Source: Monomorium pharaonis
Taxonomy: Eukaryota; Arthropoda; Insecta; Hymenoptera; Formicidae
Reading direction: 5' to 3'
Length of the DNA stretch: 64,000 bases
NCBI RefSeq assembly: GCF_013373865.1
Contig: NC_050474.1
Span: 15,595,042 to 15,659,041, forward strand
The notes below the pieces were generated by a model. The model made no database searches and was not told the DNA's origin. It saw nothing but the letters and a program-made list of their open reading frames with translations. Within the stretch, counting starts at the first letter, position 1. The number at the start of each line of letters is the position of its first letter. A program made the translations under genes and the position numbers. This document shows, one piece after another, positions 32,138-45,341 of this stretch.

Positions 32138-33466
32138 TTAAACATTGAGGGAAAAGAAGGGTGATGAAATAAAGCAGGAAGCTTCCTTGCGGAAAGAAAA
32201 AGGGGAGGTAGAAGATTTTATGGACAACGGAAGCTGATTATAATATATAATACACTGCAGTATACGAGAAGGAGGCACGAAATTTAGAGGAGCGATGCGA
32301 GGGGAAGGATAGAAGGTGATGGTGACAAGTGTCTGGCGCAGAGGCTGAATGGAGTCCGGAAGTGAGCTGAAGAAGACGCCTAAGATACGAAGGAGAATTA
32401 AAACGAAGAAGAGAGAAAACAAGACAGCACAGATGGAGAATATAACGAGGACGCATTTTAAGCCAACCTGAGCTGTCGAAGAGCGGAGTAAGGTGATCGA
32501 ATTTACGGATACCATAAGAAAAACGAAGACAAGAGTTTTGGACACGTTGAATACGTTCAGATAACTGTTGGGTAAAAGCAAGTGCATAAACGACATTAAC
32601 ATAGTCGAACAGGGAGACAATCATGGACTGAGAAACAACAAGTTTTTGAGAAGACGAGAGGATGTGACGGAAGGGATAAAGGAGGCGTAGCGGAGAGAAA
32701 GCGGTTCGACATCTAACAGATATGAAGTTTAAGGGACCAGGAGAAATCAAAATGTACACCAAGGAATTTAACGGAGGAAGAGTGAAGAATAGATGAAGAG
32801 TTAAGAAAGATGTCGAAAGATTGGAGACAGAAGAGTCGGAGAACCAACGATCAGGAAGGAGGATTTCGAGGGGTTCAAGCAAAGGCCATTAAAAGACACC
32901 CAGTTGGCAACGATAGAGAGATCTTTGTTCAAACTGGAAGAGGCGGATAAGGCATCAGAAGGATGCAAAAAGCTAAGAAAGATGACGTCATCTGCGTACA
33001 TAAACAGCTGCGAAGAAAGAGAGATGGAAGACAGATCAGAGACAAATATGTTAAAAAGAAGCGGGCCAAGAATAAAACCTTGGGGAACGCCAGACAAGAC
33101 ATGACGAGGAGAGGATAACAAGGGAAGTGGGTTGTAGACAAGGACTTGTTGCGAACAAAGGAATTGGAAAAAAAGGAGTAAAGCAAGGATACAGTAGAGG
33201 GAGAGAAACCATAGAGCCTGAGCTTGGCAAGTAGAAGGTCGTGGTTTATGGTGTCGAAGGCGCCTGTACGTCAGAGAGGCGAAACAGTCAAAGACAGTGA
33301 GCAAAGATGATGTGAAATGAGCAACCATAACATCAACGTGCGTAGCATCGAAGACAGGAGTCCAGTCGATCAAGCTCAGCTCAGACTTTAGGACTTCAGC
33401 TTGAATAGCGTGAAGGTTCCGAGAAAACGTATTTCGCGAGCGTTTACGAGACCGACTGCATCTCAA
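32138..33466 (-). pseudogene. LINE reverse transcriptase
   Basis: The minus strand shows INHDLLLAKLRLYGF (RT motif A region, in a second frame), SGVPQGFILGPLLFNIFVSD, the catalytic MYADDVIFLSF and GLCLNPSKSSFLIVG, then a thumb/C-terminal part with RIQRVQNSCLRFSYGIRKFD and GWLKMRPRYILH typical of Jockey/CR1-type RTs. Between SLTYR and this motif (about 33270-33260) the fingers and early palm are missing, so it is an internal deletion, not only point decay. RT would copy the element RNA at a nicked target. Confidence 0.85.
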
Positions 33467-34200
33467 AATCCCAAATACAGCAAGGTGATCGCTAATGTCG
33501 ATATAGCCACATAGCCCGAGTCAGCAACATCAACCCCAGAAGAAACCATGACAAGGTCAATGAGAGACGATGAGACGCCTGAGATACGCGTAAGAGTCGA
33601 GATAATTTGTCTGAGAAACAAATGGGACATCATGTCATTCAGGATCCCAACGCTATGATCCGAAATGCTAAGCATGTTGATGTTAAGGTCGCCCATACAA
33701 ACGAAATCGCAGTTAACGCTGACAACATGATATAAGCATGCTTCAATAAAATCAAAGTCGGACCGCGGCGAACAAGAAGACCGGTACACGCAGACGACGG
33801 CCAAACGCTTTGGGCCCAGACGCAGAGAAACAGCTATAATGTCTACGCGCGTGCCAGGAGGAGACGCAGGAAGTTCGATCAACAAAAATTACAGAGAGTT
33901 GATTATGTATAATGCAACTCCTCCGCTGCGAGAGCCAAAGGCTCGATCGGAACGGACCAGTGCATAGTCAAGTAGACTAATTAGGTCTGATTCGATATGG
34001 CCTTGTAGCCAAGTTTCTCCAATGACAAGCACATCGAGTTAGGGGGGTCCGCCAGAAAACGAGGATGAGAGGCCACCGGAAACAATCCCGGAGACGGAAG
34101 AGACAGTAGGGAGCACAGACTCCGAACGCACACAGTGGGTGTACTTGCTCGAGCGCGAGAGAAAACACTTGCATTTGGAATACTTAGGTTGGCTCATCGT
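33467..34200 (-). pseudogene. LINE apurinic-type endonuclease
   Basis: The upstream half reads GETWLQGHIESDLI (the catalytic Glu motif) and SGGVALYI in one frame; after a stop near 33895 it continues AVVCVYRSSCSPRSDF, CMGDLNINML and SSLIDLVMVS. These match the APE endonuclease of LINEs, which nicks target DNA to prime reverse transcription. Preceding residues (MSQPKYSKCKCF) may be the ORF2 start near 34199. Confidence 0.8.
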
Positions 34201-34281
34201 AAATGCAGAGTGTAACGATGTCCGTGAAAAATTAGCAAGCGAAAGAAAGAAGAAAAGAAATGGAAAGAGAGAAAAGAGAGA

Positions 34282-34284
<3 letters not shown>

Positions 34285-34368
<84 letters not shown>
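34285..34368. repeat. GA/CT microsatellite in the LINE 5' region
   Basis: About 84 bp of nearly pure GA. Further GA runs are at 34671-34722 and 34838-34874. Confidence 0.95.
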
Positions 34369-34369
<1 letters not shown>

Positions 34370-34608
34370 CAGTGACGTGAATATGTATACGCAGAAAATA
34401 TATACAAAATAATCGGCAGATAAAAAACGCAGAAAGTGTGCGCGCAAAAGCGGTTAATATAAATAAAAATAAATAGCTGATTAATAGCGCAAGATTATAA
34501 ACAAGGTTAAAAGGATTACTCGCAAACAAAGAAAAATGAAACGGAGCGGAGGAGGACGTAGAAAATATAACGCTTACTTAATTTAAAATATAATAAATAT
34601 AAAATAAT

Positions 34609-34666
34609 AAGATATAGTAAATATATAATAATAAGATATCATTAAATAAATGGACGAAAAAGGGGG

Positions 34667-34725
<59 letters not shown>

Positions 34726-34829
34726 AGAGCACAAGTGTGAGAAGACGAGCGCTATGCACGGCGAAGACGCAATCGAATAAGAAAGTAGTATATATAAAAT
34801 AAGATATCATAAAATAAAAGTACGAAAAA

Positions 34830-34878
<49 letters not shown>

Positions 34879-34960
34879 AAGAGAGAGAAAGAAGGAAGAG
34901 CGCAAGTAGTAAGAAGACGAACGCTATGCACAGCGAAGACGCATCGAAATAGGGAGAAGT
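34609..34960 (-). repeat. Tandem monomers in the LINE 5' region
   Basis: Two similar units of about 170 bp, 34612-34785 and 34786-34960. Each has AAGATATCAT, a (A)CGAAAAAGG block, a GA run, then a GAAGAGCRCAAGT block and GCTATGCAC. The layout recalls tandem promoter monomers at the 5' end of some LINEs. Confidence 0.65.
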
Positions 34961-35210
34961 AGGCAGACAAGAAATAAGAAAGATAGTGCGAAATGTAACG
35001 CTCGTAACGCAGTACCTTAATTGACGACCATCGCAGCTACAATGCTGGGCGAATAAAGCAAGACGAGAATTTGACGAAAGATATAATATTAGAATGGAAA
35101 CTGTAAGACACAAATATATCAGACAGACAACGGCACAGCAGGAGCGACGAGCGACGATGTTTACAGGACGACGGTCTAGATAGACTCCATCTGTATGTTT
35201 GTATTGTGGA

Positions 35211-35607
35211 TTTATTTGCCGCATTGAGTTCTCTTGAACCGATCGGACGTCATCATCGGATTATGATATGTTGGTAAACGCTAACGTCGAATCGTTTATG
35301 TGCGCAATCGGAACAGTCCCGTATTCTCAGCTTATTTGACACAACAAAATGTTACAAGAACATAAAAATTATGTTGCAAGAATCAAAGCAACTAGTTCGC
35401 CATATACTACTCTGGAATTACGTTCAACTCAATTTCAGTTGCTAATAATAATCTTTTTTTATAATGTGATTTGATATCTTTGAGTAACACAAATTGACAC
35501 GTTAGTCAAGGTTAGACTAGATTAGTTTTACGAAAATATTGATAATTTTGTGAAAGTTATTATATGCGTCGCGAAATTGGGAAGAAGCATCGGTAATTCT
35601 GCGAGAA
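35211..35607. other. Spacer
   Basis: No gene or repeat family recognised; AT-rich with an ordinary unique appearance. Confidence 0.4.
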
Positions 35608-35919
35608 GGGTGATGTCCTTTTGGACACGGCTCAATTGGACACGCACGGTTGGACAAGATGCTACTAAAAATGCGTATATAGACGTTTGAAATTCATATT
35701 CTTTCTGGCAGAGCGATGCTTTTTTTGCCAGATGTTTCTAAAGTTAGATAATCCATCATATGATATATTAATGTTTTTCACTAGAAGACTGCGGTGTCCA
35801 CTAATGCGGTGTTTAATTGTGCAGTATCCAATCATGTCGTGTCCAATCATTGCGTGTCCAATCGTGCGTGTTCAATCGAGCCGTGTCCAATCGTTACGTG
35901 TCCAAACGGGATACTCCCC
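35608..35919. mobile_element. Fold-back element, 15-bp-unit family, GTGTCCAATC type
   Basis: Ends GGGTGATGTCC and inverse GGGGAGTATCCC are flanked by TGCGAGAA (35600-35607) and TGTGAGAA (35920-35927), an 8-bp duplication with one mismatch. The right arm has about nine CGTGTCCAATCATTG-like units at a 14-15 bp period; the left arm is short. The loop (35660-35800) is the inverse of 57560-57700 in the related copy and lacks the CA core. Confidence 0.8.
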
Positions 35920-35927
35920 TGTGAGAA

Positions 35928-36989
35928 TTACTGTATATGTGTCGCGAGATAACGTGCATGCAAATGTGATAACAAAGACAAAAGTATAAAAATGATAAAA
36001 CGTAGAAAAAAACACATAATTCTTCTACACAATTTACATTATCTATTAGAGGACAAAGATTGTGTAATAATCAGTTGCTTATGTGAAAAAATTGTCTCGT
36101 GTAAAAATCAACTTTTTGCATAAAAAAAATAATGACTTTTGGTGCAACAAAAAATATTTTTTATATCTTGTATAGTTTTTGTGATATAACGAAAAAGAAA
36201 TTAAAATTTCTTTACATATAAACGTCATTTTATCTTTTAAAACCGTTTTTTTAAACTGTAACTGATATTTTCTATTTTATTTATTCTCATAATTTATATA
36301 TGTTTATGTACAAAATTATATTAAAGTTAGAATTTAACGTTGTAAAACATACCAATATATTAAATGTCAAACTATGGTAAATGTTTTTTCAATGTTGTTC
36401 TGTATTGATTTTTCTTTATTACTTGTCAATGCCCAGCAAACACCAATTAAAAGTTATATATCTGTTATATAACTGGTAATTCTATTTTTCTATTAAAAAA
36501 TATAATTATTATATAACTTATAACAGTTTGTTACAATGAAGATAAGAATAATACTGAATAAAATATTATTTTTTAATTATTCAAAGGATTATATATACAA
36601 CAATGCAGATGCTATAATAGCGCGTAATTTAACATTTCTAAAATATTTCTAAAAAACTGTGTGTTATGTCGCGGCATTAGCCATACTAAGAGATAAAAGA
36701 TCCAAGAATGGGAAGCAATTATAACTCAACTAACGCTTAATATTCCTATAAAATTTATAAAATGGTTTTTTTTTTAGTTTAAATTCTGACATATTGGAAT
36801 ATACTTACAAAGTGTAAAAGCAATATTCAAATGTTAGTAAAAAATCATATTCATTTTTTTATATTTCAAGAATGTTCAAAAGACATATATATTAATAGAA
36901 TCGTTTATTATTTAAAAAATATTTTACGTACATTACGAAAAATTATAATTCTAGAAATATCTATGAATTAAATTATAAATACATATATA
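35928..36989. other. AT-rich spacer
   Basis: No open frame of interest. CCCAGCAAACACC at 36432 is a half of the MITE family seen complete at 41467 and 52854; its partner end is not found. Confidence 0.4.
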
Positions 36990-38197
<1,208 letters not shown>

Positions 38198-38752
38198 TAT
38201 AGATTAATTATTAAAACACATTTTGCACATTTTTAGAGTACTCAATTCTCAAACAGAGAAGCTACATTTATGTGCACTGGTTAATTTTTATTTAGTGTGA
38301 GTATCCCATGCATCTCCTTTTCGATGGCGATTCGAATCTAAGAAGTTATTCTAAAAAAAATCTCACAATACTGATATTTCTGATCTCATAATAGCTTTTT
38401 ATTCTATCTATATGGATATAATAAAAGACTATTATGTTTACTTACGAGAAAACAGCCGTACATTTGTTTGCAAACAAGTAATTTTAATAATATATGTACA
38501 CTGCCCGATTGATTTGTTCCTAGGTACCCCTCGCGATGTAAGAGGAACGCGGAAACTAACCATGATGCGTCTGACTGTGGATATTTATCGACTTAAGGGA
38601 ATAAGGAACTACCTCTTAAACTTGCTTGGAATTGATAATGTATAGTCATTTCTGCACATTAACAAGATTTGATATATATTCTTTCATAGATTTGGAAATT
38701 CTTTTACAAAATTAAAATACATATATTAATGTCTATCAATCTTTGAATTGTA
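38198..38752. other. Spacer with an inverted-repeat partner at 41810-41890
   Basis: TACACTGCCCGAT...TTTGTTCCTAGGTACC (38500-38535) recurs inverted at 41850-41900. It therefore flanks the Tc1-type palindrome and may be the outer part of an older element into which that palindrome inserted. Confidence 0.5.
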
Positions 38753-39889
38753 CACTTCTCGCAAAAATTAAAGGAACAAAAAAATTTTCTAAATTTTTTG
38801 CCAATTTTCAACAGGCTGTATTTTAGTGAAAAATGGTCGTACAGGAAATAAAAAAACATAGCTTTTGAAGCTTGAAGACTCTAGTTTTAGAATTTTTTGG
38901 TTAAAAATTTTTTTGAGCACCGGTAGCCATGCAATTCTTGGATAAAGCACGAAGAAAACATTTTCAAAATTTTTTACATTTTTTTTCGCTCTACGGGCAT
39001 GAAAAAAATTTTTCGAGCTAAACCAATGCATAGGTCGCATAGCCTGTTCATTCAGCTTCAATTTGCTTTTTTCGGAAGTCAGATACGACTATTTGTCTTC
39101 GAGATATCGAATTTTGAATGCAAAAGGACCCTTTTTCACTCAACTGCCGATATCTCTGAAACTACTGGTCGCCTAGCGAGCTGACGAGCGGTTTCGTTTT
39201 CTGCAGAAAATTTCCTACAAAAATATGTCATGGTTGATTGAAAAAAAAATTTTGTCCCACCTGAAACGGTAACGTGAAAAAAGAGCAAAAAAATGCCATT
39301 TTCCACTTTTTTGGTAAATCGACTGTGTCTTCGACAATATTGGGGCAAAAGCTTAGGTTAGAAGAAAATTTTACAGTCTAATGTACCCCAAAGACCCCCC
39401 TAAATTTTTAGATCGATCGGTTCAGCGGTTTCCCCGGACCGATTGATTGAAATTTTGAAAAAATTAAGGGAACAAGACTTTGTTCCTTAAATTTGACCTA
39501 ATCTTTTTAAAATTCAATAATTTCATTTTTTTTTACTTTTTACTCAATTTTGAGTTTTTTGAAGATTGAGTAACAAAAAAAATCCAAAAAAATTTTTTCA
39601 AAAATTTCGAAAATTTCCCAAAAATTTTTTTTTGAAAATTTAAAAAAAAATTTGAAAAAAATTTCTTTTTTTTTGTTTTTAAGAAAATCAAACTTTCTGA
39701 CGAAAATTTTGATTGATGATTGATTTACCGCCGGCATTAGCGTTATCCAAAGCATACCACGTGGAGGTTGCACGGTCGGATTTACGCTTCTTTTGTGCTT
39801 ACGCACGTGTGTTAATGATTCTTCGAAAAAAATGAGATCCCGTGGTTCGTCAGCTCCACAGTATTTTGCGACTCCAAACTCATTTTCTA

Positions 39890-40224
<335 letters not shown>

Positions 40225-40241
40225 GTGTGTGTGTCTCGTAT

Positions 40242-40478
40242 TCAGTATCGAGTGTTCCCGCCTCTACTCCTAATCACAGCTTGCAATCTTTGTCGCATAT
40301 TCGAAATGCAATTTCGAATCATCTGTTGAGGAATCTGACGCCAAATTCTTATCAAAGCGTTCTCTAATGCTGCCAAATTATTCAGATTCGGATAATTTTG
40401 ACGCAATCGGCGGCCCAATATGTCCCAGACGTGCTCTATCGGATTCAGGTCAGGACTCATTGCAGGATGCCTCAACAA
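40242..40478 (-). pseudogene. Tc1-like transposase C-terminal fragment
   Basis: 78 residues with SPDLNPIEHVWDILGRRLR, the conserved box containing the third catalytic acidic residue (Glu in NPIE) of Tc1 DDE transposases. A helical tail and a stop follow. The first two catalytic Asp residues and the DNA-binding domain are absent. Confidence 0.88.
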
Positions 40479-41466
40479 TGTAATGTTTTTGAATAAAAAT
40501 TTTTGAAAAAATTTTTTTGGATTTTTTTTTGTTACTCAATCTTCAAAAAACTCAAAATTGAGTAAAAAGTAAAAAAAAATGAAATTATTGAATTTTAAAA
40601 AGATTAGGTCAAATTTAAGGAACAAAGTCTTGTTCCCTTAATTTTTTCAAAATTTCAATCAATCGGTCCGGGGAAACCGCTGAACCGATCGATCTAAAAA
40701 TTTAGGGGGGTCTTTGGGGTACATTAGACTGTAAAATTTTCTTCTAACCTAAGCTTTTGCCCCAATATTGTCGAAGACACAGTCGATTTACCAAAAAAGT
40801 GGAAAATGGCATTTTTTTGCTCTTTTTTCACGTTACCGTTTCAGGTGGGACAAAATTTTTTTTTCAATCAACCATGACATATTTTTGTAGGAAATTTTCT
40901 GCAGAAAACGAAACCGCTCGTCAGCTCGCTAGGCGACCAGTAGTTTCAGAGATATCGGCAGTTGAGTGAAAAAGGGTCCTTTTGCATTCAAAATTCGATA
41001 TCTCGAAGACAAATAGTCGTATCTGACTTCCGAAAAAAGCAAATTGAAGCTGAATGAACAGGCTATGCGACCTATGCATTGGTTTAGCTCGAAAAATTTT
41101 TTTTATGCCCGTAGAGCGAAAAAAAAATGTAAAAAATTTTGAAAATTTTTTCTTCGTGCTTTATCCAAGAATTGCATGGCTACCGGTGCTCAGAAAAATT
41201 TTTAACCAAAAAATTCTAAAACTAGAGTCTTCAAGCTTCAAAAGCTATGTTTTTTTATTTCCTGTACGACCATTTTTCACTAAAATACAGCCTGTTGAAA
41301 ATTGGCAAAAAATTTAGAAAATTTTTTTGTTCCTTTAATTTTTGCGAGAAGTGTATGTAACCTAAATTTTCGTAGCGCAATTTCATCTCAATTAGGCATC
41401 AAAAGCTAATTTTAAAAACTCGACATTGTTTGTTCCTGTCGTTTACCAATCTATGGATACGAACTT

Positions 41467-41562
41467 CCCAGCAAACACAGAACATAGCAGCAACATTGCG
41501 GCAATGTTATAACATTGTAGCAACATCACAGCAATATTACAACACATTCTGTGTTTGCTGGG
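41467..41562. mobile_element. 96-bp MITE, CCCAGCAAACAC ends
   Basis: CCCAGCAAACACAGAA and inverse TTCTGTGTTTGCTGGG enclose short GCAACATT repeats. The same ends occur at 52854-53011 and, one-sided, at 36432. Confidence 0.75.
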
Positions 41563-41639
41563 TTCTCAGATACAAACAGATCTTTTATACATATTAAGCA
41601 AACATCGTAACAATGTGATCGCGAATTAACAACTTTTTC

Positions 41640-41800
41640 CGTTTTTGGTATAAATTCTACCCCATAAACTGGTATTAATGCGTAATATACTTTCATTCTG
41701 GAGAATTTCCAAATTTATAAAAGAAATAAAAAGATATTGCCATACAAAAATTACTGTCTTTTTGTCAGTAAAACAGACCTCTCCAGTATCCCCTAAATTA
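41640..41800 (-). repeat. Partial copy of the TTAA-type MITE arm
   Basis: AAATTTATAAAAGAAATAAAAAGATATTG and CTCCAGTATCCCCT (given in parts) match in inverse the left arm of the element at 62011-62578. The other arm is absent. Confidence 0.55.
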
Positions 41801-41964
41801 TTGAACGCTACGAAATAAACATCAAATAGATCAATAAACATCTCCCTTACTCCGTGAGGAGTACCTAAGAACAAATCATTATCGGACAGTGTACAAGAAG
41901 TTATTCTGAACATTTTATTAATATTTAAATATTGTATGAACATTCTTGTTCTACTATATTAAGA

Positions 41965-42321
41965 TATACCGTCGCTTCTGACTAAAAGAGCGTTAACTTG
42001 GAAACTGGTTGGAAAAGGTGTTAACTAGAAAGCTGGTTAAAAAAAGGCGTTAACTCGTGCACTCAAATTTTTTGCTTCAATTTTCAAGTTGGCAACACTG
42101 TCGAAATAATTTTGGTGTTCTATTTATATGTGCATATTAATTTTTCAATATGTTTATGTTTTAAATCAAGTACCAAAACTATTTCGGTAATGCTGCTAAC
42201 TTAAAATAAAACGAAAAATTTGAGCGCGCAAACTAGTTAACGCTTTTTTCAATCGGCTTCTTTAACGCCTTTTCCAACCGGTTTCCGAGTTAACGTCCTT
42301 TTACTTGAAAGCGACAATACA
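41965..42321. mobile_element. Fold-back element with 28-bp arm units, copy 1
   Basis: Ends TATACCGTCGCTTCTGAC and inverse TATTGTCGCTTTCAAG. Arm units GTTAACTTGGAAACTGGTTG repeat at about 28 bp, two to three per arm. The inner inverted blocks GGCAACACTGTCGAAAT and ATTTCGGTAATGCTGC surround a short loop. The same family is at 45342-46029. Confidence 0.75.
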
Positions 42322-42770
42322 GAGCATTTGGAATAAAAAAATATTTTATGAATATTTAACGATACGTAGAGTCATCATTACTTTAAATTTTTTTAATATA
42401 AAAATAAAGTTAAGATTGCCTATTTCGGTCTGCAACGGAACTTGGCCCATAAACTATTAAATATAGTTTTTTTATTAATTTAACCCTTACTCGGTACTAT
42501 GGGGTCAATCTGATTCTAACTGAATTCAACTTTTAAATAATTATCGAAAATTCAGATAAATCGTGAAAATTTTTTTTTAATTCACATTGAAATTCAAATT
42601 TTAATTAAAACAACTATTTCGTCTCAAAGTAAATATTTGAAAAAAATCTGTAATTTTTTCAAAGCACTAATGTCAACATCTTTGCGACAACCATTTTTGT
42701 TCGTTAGGGCCCCAACAGATACCAGGGCAATGTTTCTCGCGCATGCGCATCAAATATAACATTATTACAG
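42322..42770. other. Spacer
   Basis: AT-rich with no feature recognised. Confidence 0.4.
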
Positions 42771-45290
42771 TACTAGCTTTTTCGCCCGCGCTTCGCGGCT
42801 CAAAATCTCTTACTTCATGCACACACATATATAAGTACCGCGTCTGTATGTCCGCGGACTCTAAAACTCGCACAAAAATACAGGGTGTTTCTGAAATGAT
42901 GGCAGTAATTTTGTTAAAAAAAATTCTTTTTTGAAACAACCTGTATTTCGGAATACCGCTTTATACATCGTCAAAATGTATTTTTTTTTAACATTAATTA
43001 CTCTCTACCATTCTAGTTAAATCCTCTGAATCTTCTTTTAAATCTTAAATTTATTTATTATAATAAGATATTTTTAATCTACTTCGAAATAACATGCAAT
43101 ATATGATACTATCAACTTATATTTAAACTGATTTATTCATTTATTCACGTATATTTATAACTCATTTTATTTTTCAAGTAATTGTCACAGAATACGATTC
43201 AATAGACTTCCGCTGAAGATTTAAATTTTCAACTCTAATCACCACTAAGTCGCGCTTGTGTATGTATGCATAATTAGTTGTTTTTAAATCTTCTATCTAT
43301 ATATATAACACTGAAATGTAAACCTGACCATTTCTATGTCCATCCATTTGCTTTTGATATTCAAATTTTACATTTTTTTATCAAAAATACACGCCCGTGT
43401 GAGTAGTTCGCGGAAATATAAACTAACAAACATGCGTACTTATCGTATAATACAAAATCATTAGTGGTGCCGTTTACATCAGTACATCATGCCGTACTCA
43501 AGCGTGATCTTGTTCTATACATGTTTTTACCAAACTTTTTATAATGAAGATCATGTTATATAAGAATTTCATTTAAGGACCTACATTTCTTAAACTTACG
43601 CCAATCATTTATGAAACACTCTGTATATGGAAAATCCAAACCCATGGCAACTATCCTCGATTATTTTGGAATAAAATGAGATTATTTGCATATCGTATAA
43701 TACACAGTCTTTTGTGGTGCCGTTTACATCAGGTGCCGAACTCAAGCGTGATCTTATCCAATACATGCTTTTACCAAACTTTTCATAATGAAGATCACGT
43801 TATAAAACTTCCTTTATAATAAAAATTCGACTCAGTGTATCAATATACAGGTTGTTCCATTTAAGGACCTACATTTCTTAAAGTTACGCCATTCATTTAT
43901 GAAACACCTTCCTGTATACAGAAAATCCAAACCCATGGCATCCTCAAAAAATTTGGAATAAAATGAGACCTTTTGCAAGTGGTTTAAGCCACAAATGACG
44001 GTGTAGTTCGCAGTCATACAGATAAACGCATATCCGTTACTAATCTATATAAAGAAAATTTTGAAAAAACCCCTGTTTATGTAAAAAACAAACCCCTAAT
44101 TTTAATCCGGAAGAAATTTAAAACAAAATAAGACCAATTGCATGAGGTTCAGACATTAAATGACGAAAATTATCGCGGACATACAGACATACAGACAACT
44201 GTACTTATATATATAAATTTTTGAAAAACCCTGTATCTATAAATAACACTTTTTTACATTGATTATTTATTTATTCATTTCCATATACAGGTTGTTTCAT
44301 AAATGTTTGGCGTAACTTTAAAAAATGTAAGTCCTTAATTGAAATACCTTGTATATGAAAAATCCAATCCCATGGCAGCCTTACTCGTTAAATTTGGAAT
44401 AAAATGAGACCATTTGCAAGAGATTCGGGCTACAAATGACGATGTTGTTCGCGGTTATACAGACAAACGCTTATTCGTTACTAATCAATATATAGATAAT
44501 TTTTGAAAAACCCTATATTTCGAAAAACCAAACCCATAGCAGCAATCCTCGTAAAATTTGGAATAAAATAAGATTTTTTGCATTAAAATCGGACCACAAA
44601 TGACGGAATAGTTCGCAGGCATACAGACTTCAATCATTCATACGTATATTGGCTTATAATTTTTGAAACACTCTGTTTTTGAAAAATTCGAGCCCATAAA
44701 AGCCTTCCCCAGAAAAATGACGGAGTAGTTCGCGGGCATACAGACTTCAGTCATAAATATGTATATTTTTGCCAATCATTTTTGAAACACCCTATTTTTG
44801 AAGAATTTGAGCCTTTAGTATCCATCCCCTAAAAAAATGCTAAATTTTGAGACCAGTTACAAGAGGATCGGACCAAAAAGAACGGAGTAGTTCGCGAGCA
44901 AACAGACTTGAGTCATTCATACGTATATATTTTGGTCTATCATTTTTGAAACACCCTGTATTTGAAAAATTCGAATCCATAGTAGCCGTCCCCCGAAATA
45001 ATATATAATTTTGAGACCAATTGCAAGAGTATCGGACCAAAAAGAACTGAGTAGTTCGCGGGCAAATAGACTTCAGTCATTTATACGTATAATAAGGCCT
45101 ATCATTTTTGAAACACCCCGTTTTTGAAAAATCCGAATCCATAGACGCCATCCTCGGAAAAAAATGCTAAATTTTGAGACCAGTTGCAAGAGAATCGGAC
45201 CACAAATGACGGAGGAATTCGCGACAATACAAACTTTAGTAAAAAAAACGTATATTTTTGCCCATCATTTTTTAACTTATATATATAGAT
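42771..45290. repeat. Tandem array of about ten diverged 120-165 bp units, possible non-LTR or Helitron-type tail
   Basis: It starts with TACTAGCTTTTTCGCCCGCG CTTCGCGG-type sequence, a motif often seen at ends of insect repeats. Later units each contain TTTTTGAAACACCCTGT, then AATCCAAACCCATGG or a variant, GGAATAAAATGAGAC, GGACCACAAATGACGG and TAGTTCGCGGGCATACAGAC. Unit starts are near 43614, 43899, 44060, 44220, 44350, 44503, 44660, 44780, 44945 and 45103. A 240-bp duplication (43456-43560 and 43700-43800) precedes the array. It ends at ATATATATAGAT near 45290. No ORF. Confidence 0.7.
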
Positions 45291-45341
45291 AAAAGTATAA
45301 AAATCTAATTTATATAAGTTTTTTAGGCGTTCTATTTTGAT

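Larger units (their letters stand above)
31843..35210 (-). mobile_element. Non-LTR retrotransposon (Jockey/CR1-like), defective
   Basis: On the minus strand a 5' region with GA/CT tracts (35210-34270) leads into an endonuclease-RT polyprotein (about 34200-32138) and a 3' region ending near 31843 with an AATAAAG signal. Endonuclease and RT motifs are present but frames break and the RT fingers are deleted. The exact 5' end is uncertain. A 5'-end fragment of the same family lies inverted at 50441-50935. Confidence 0.75.
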
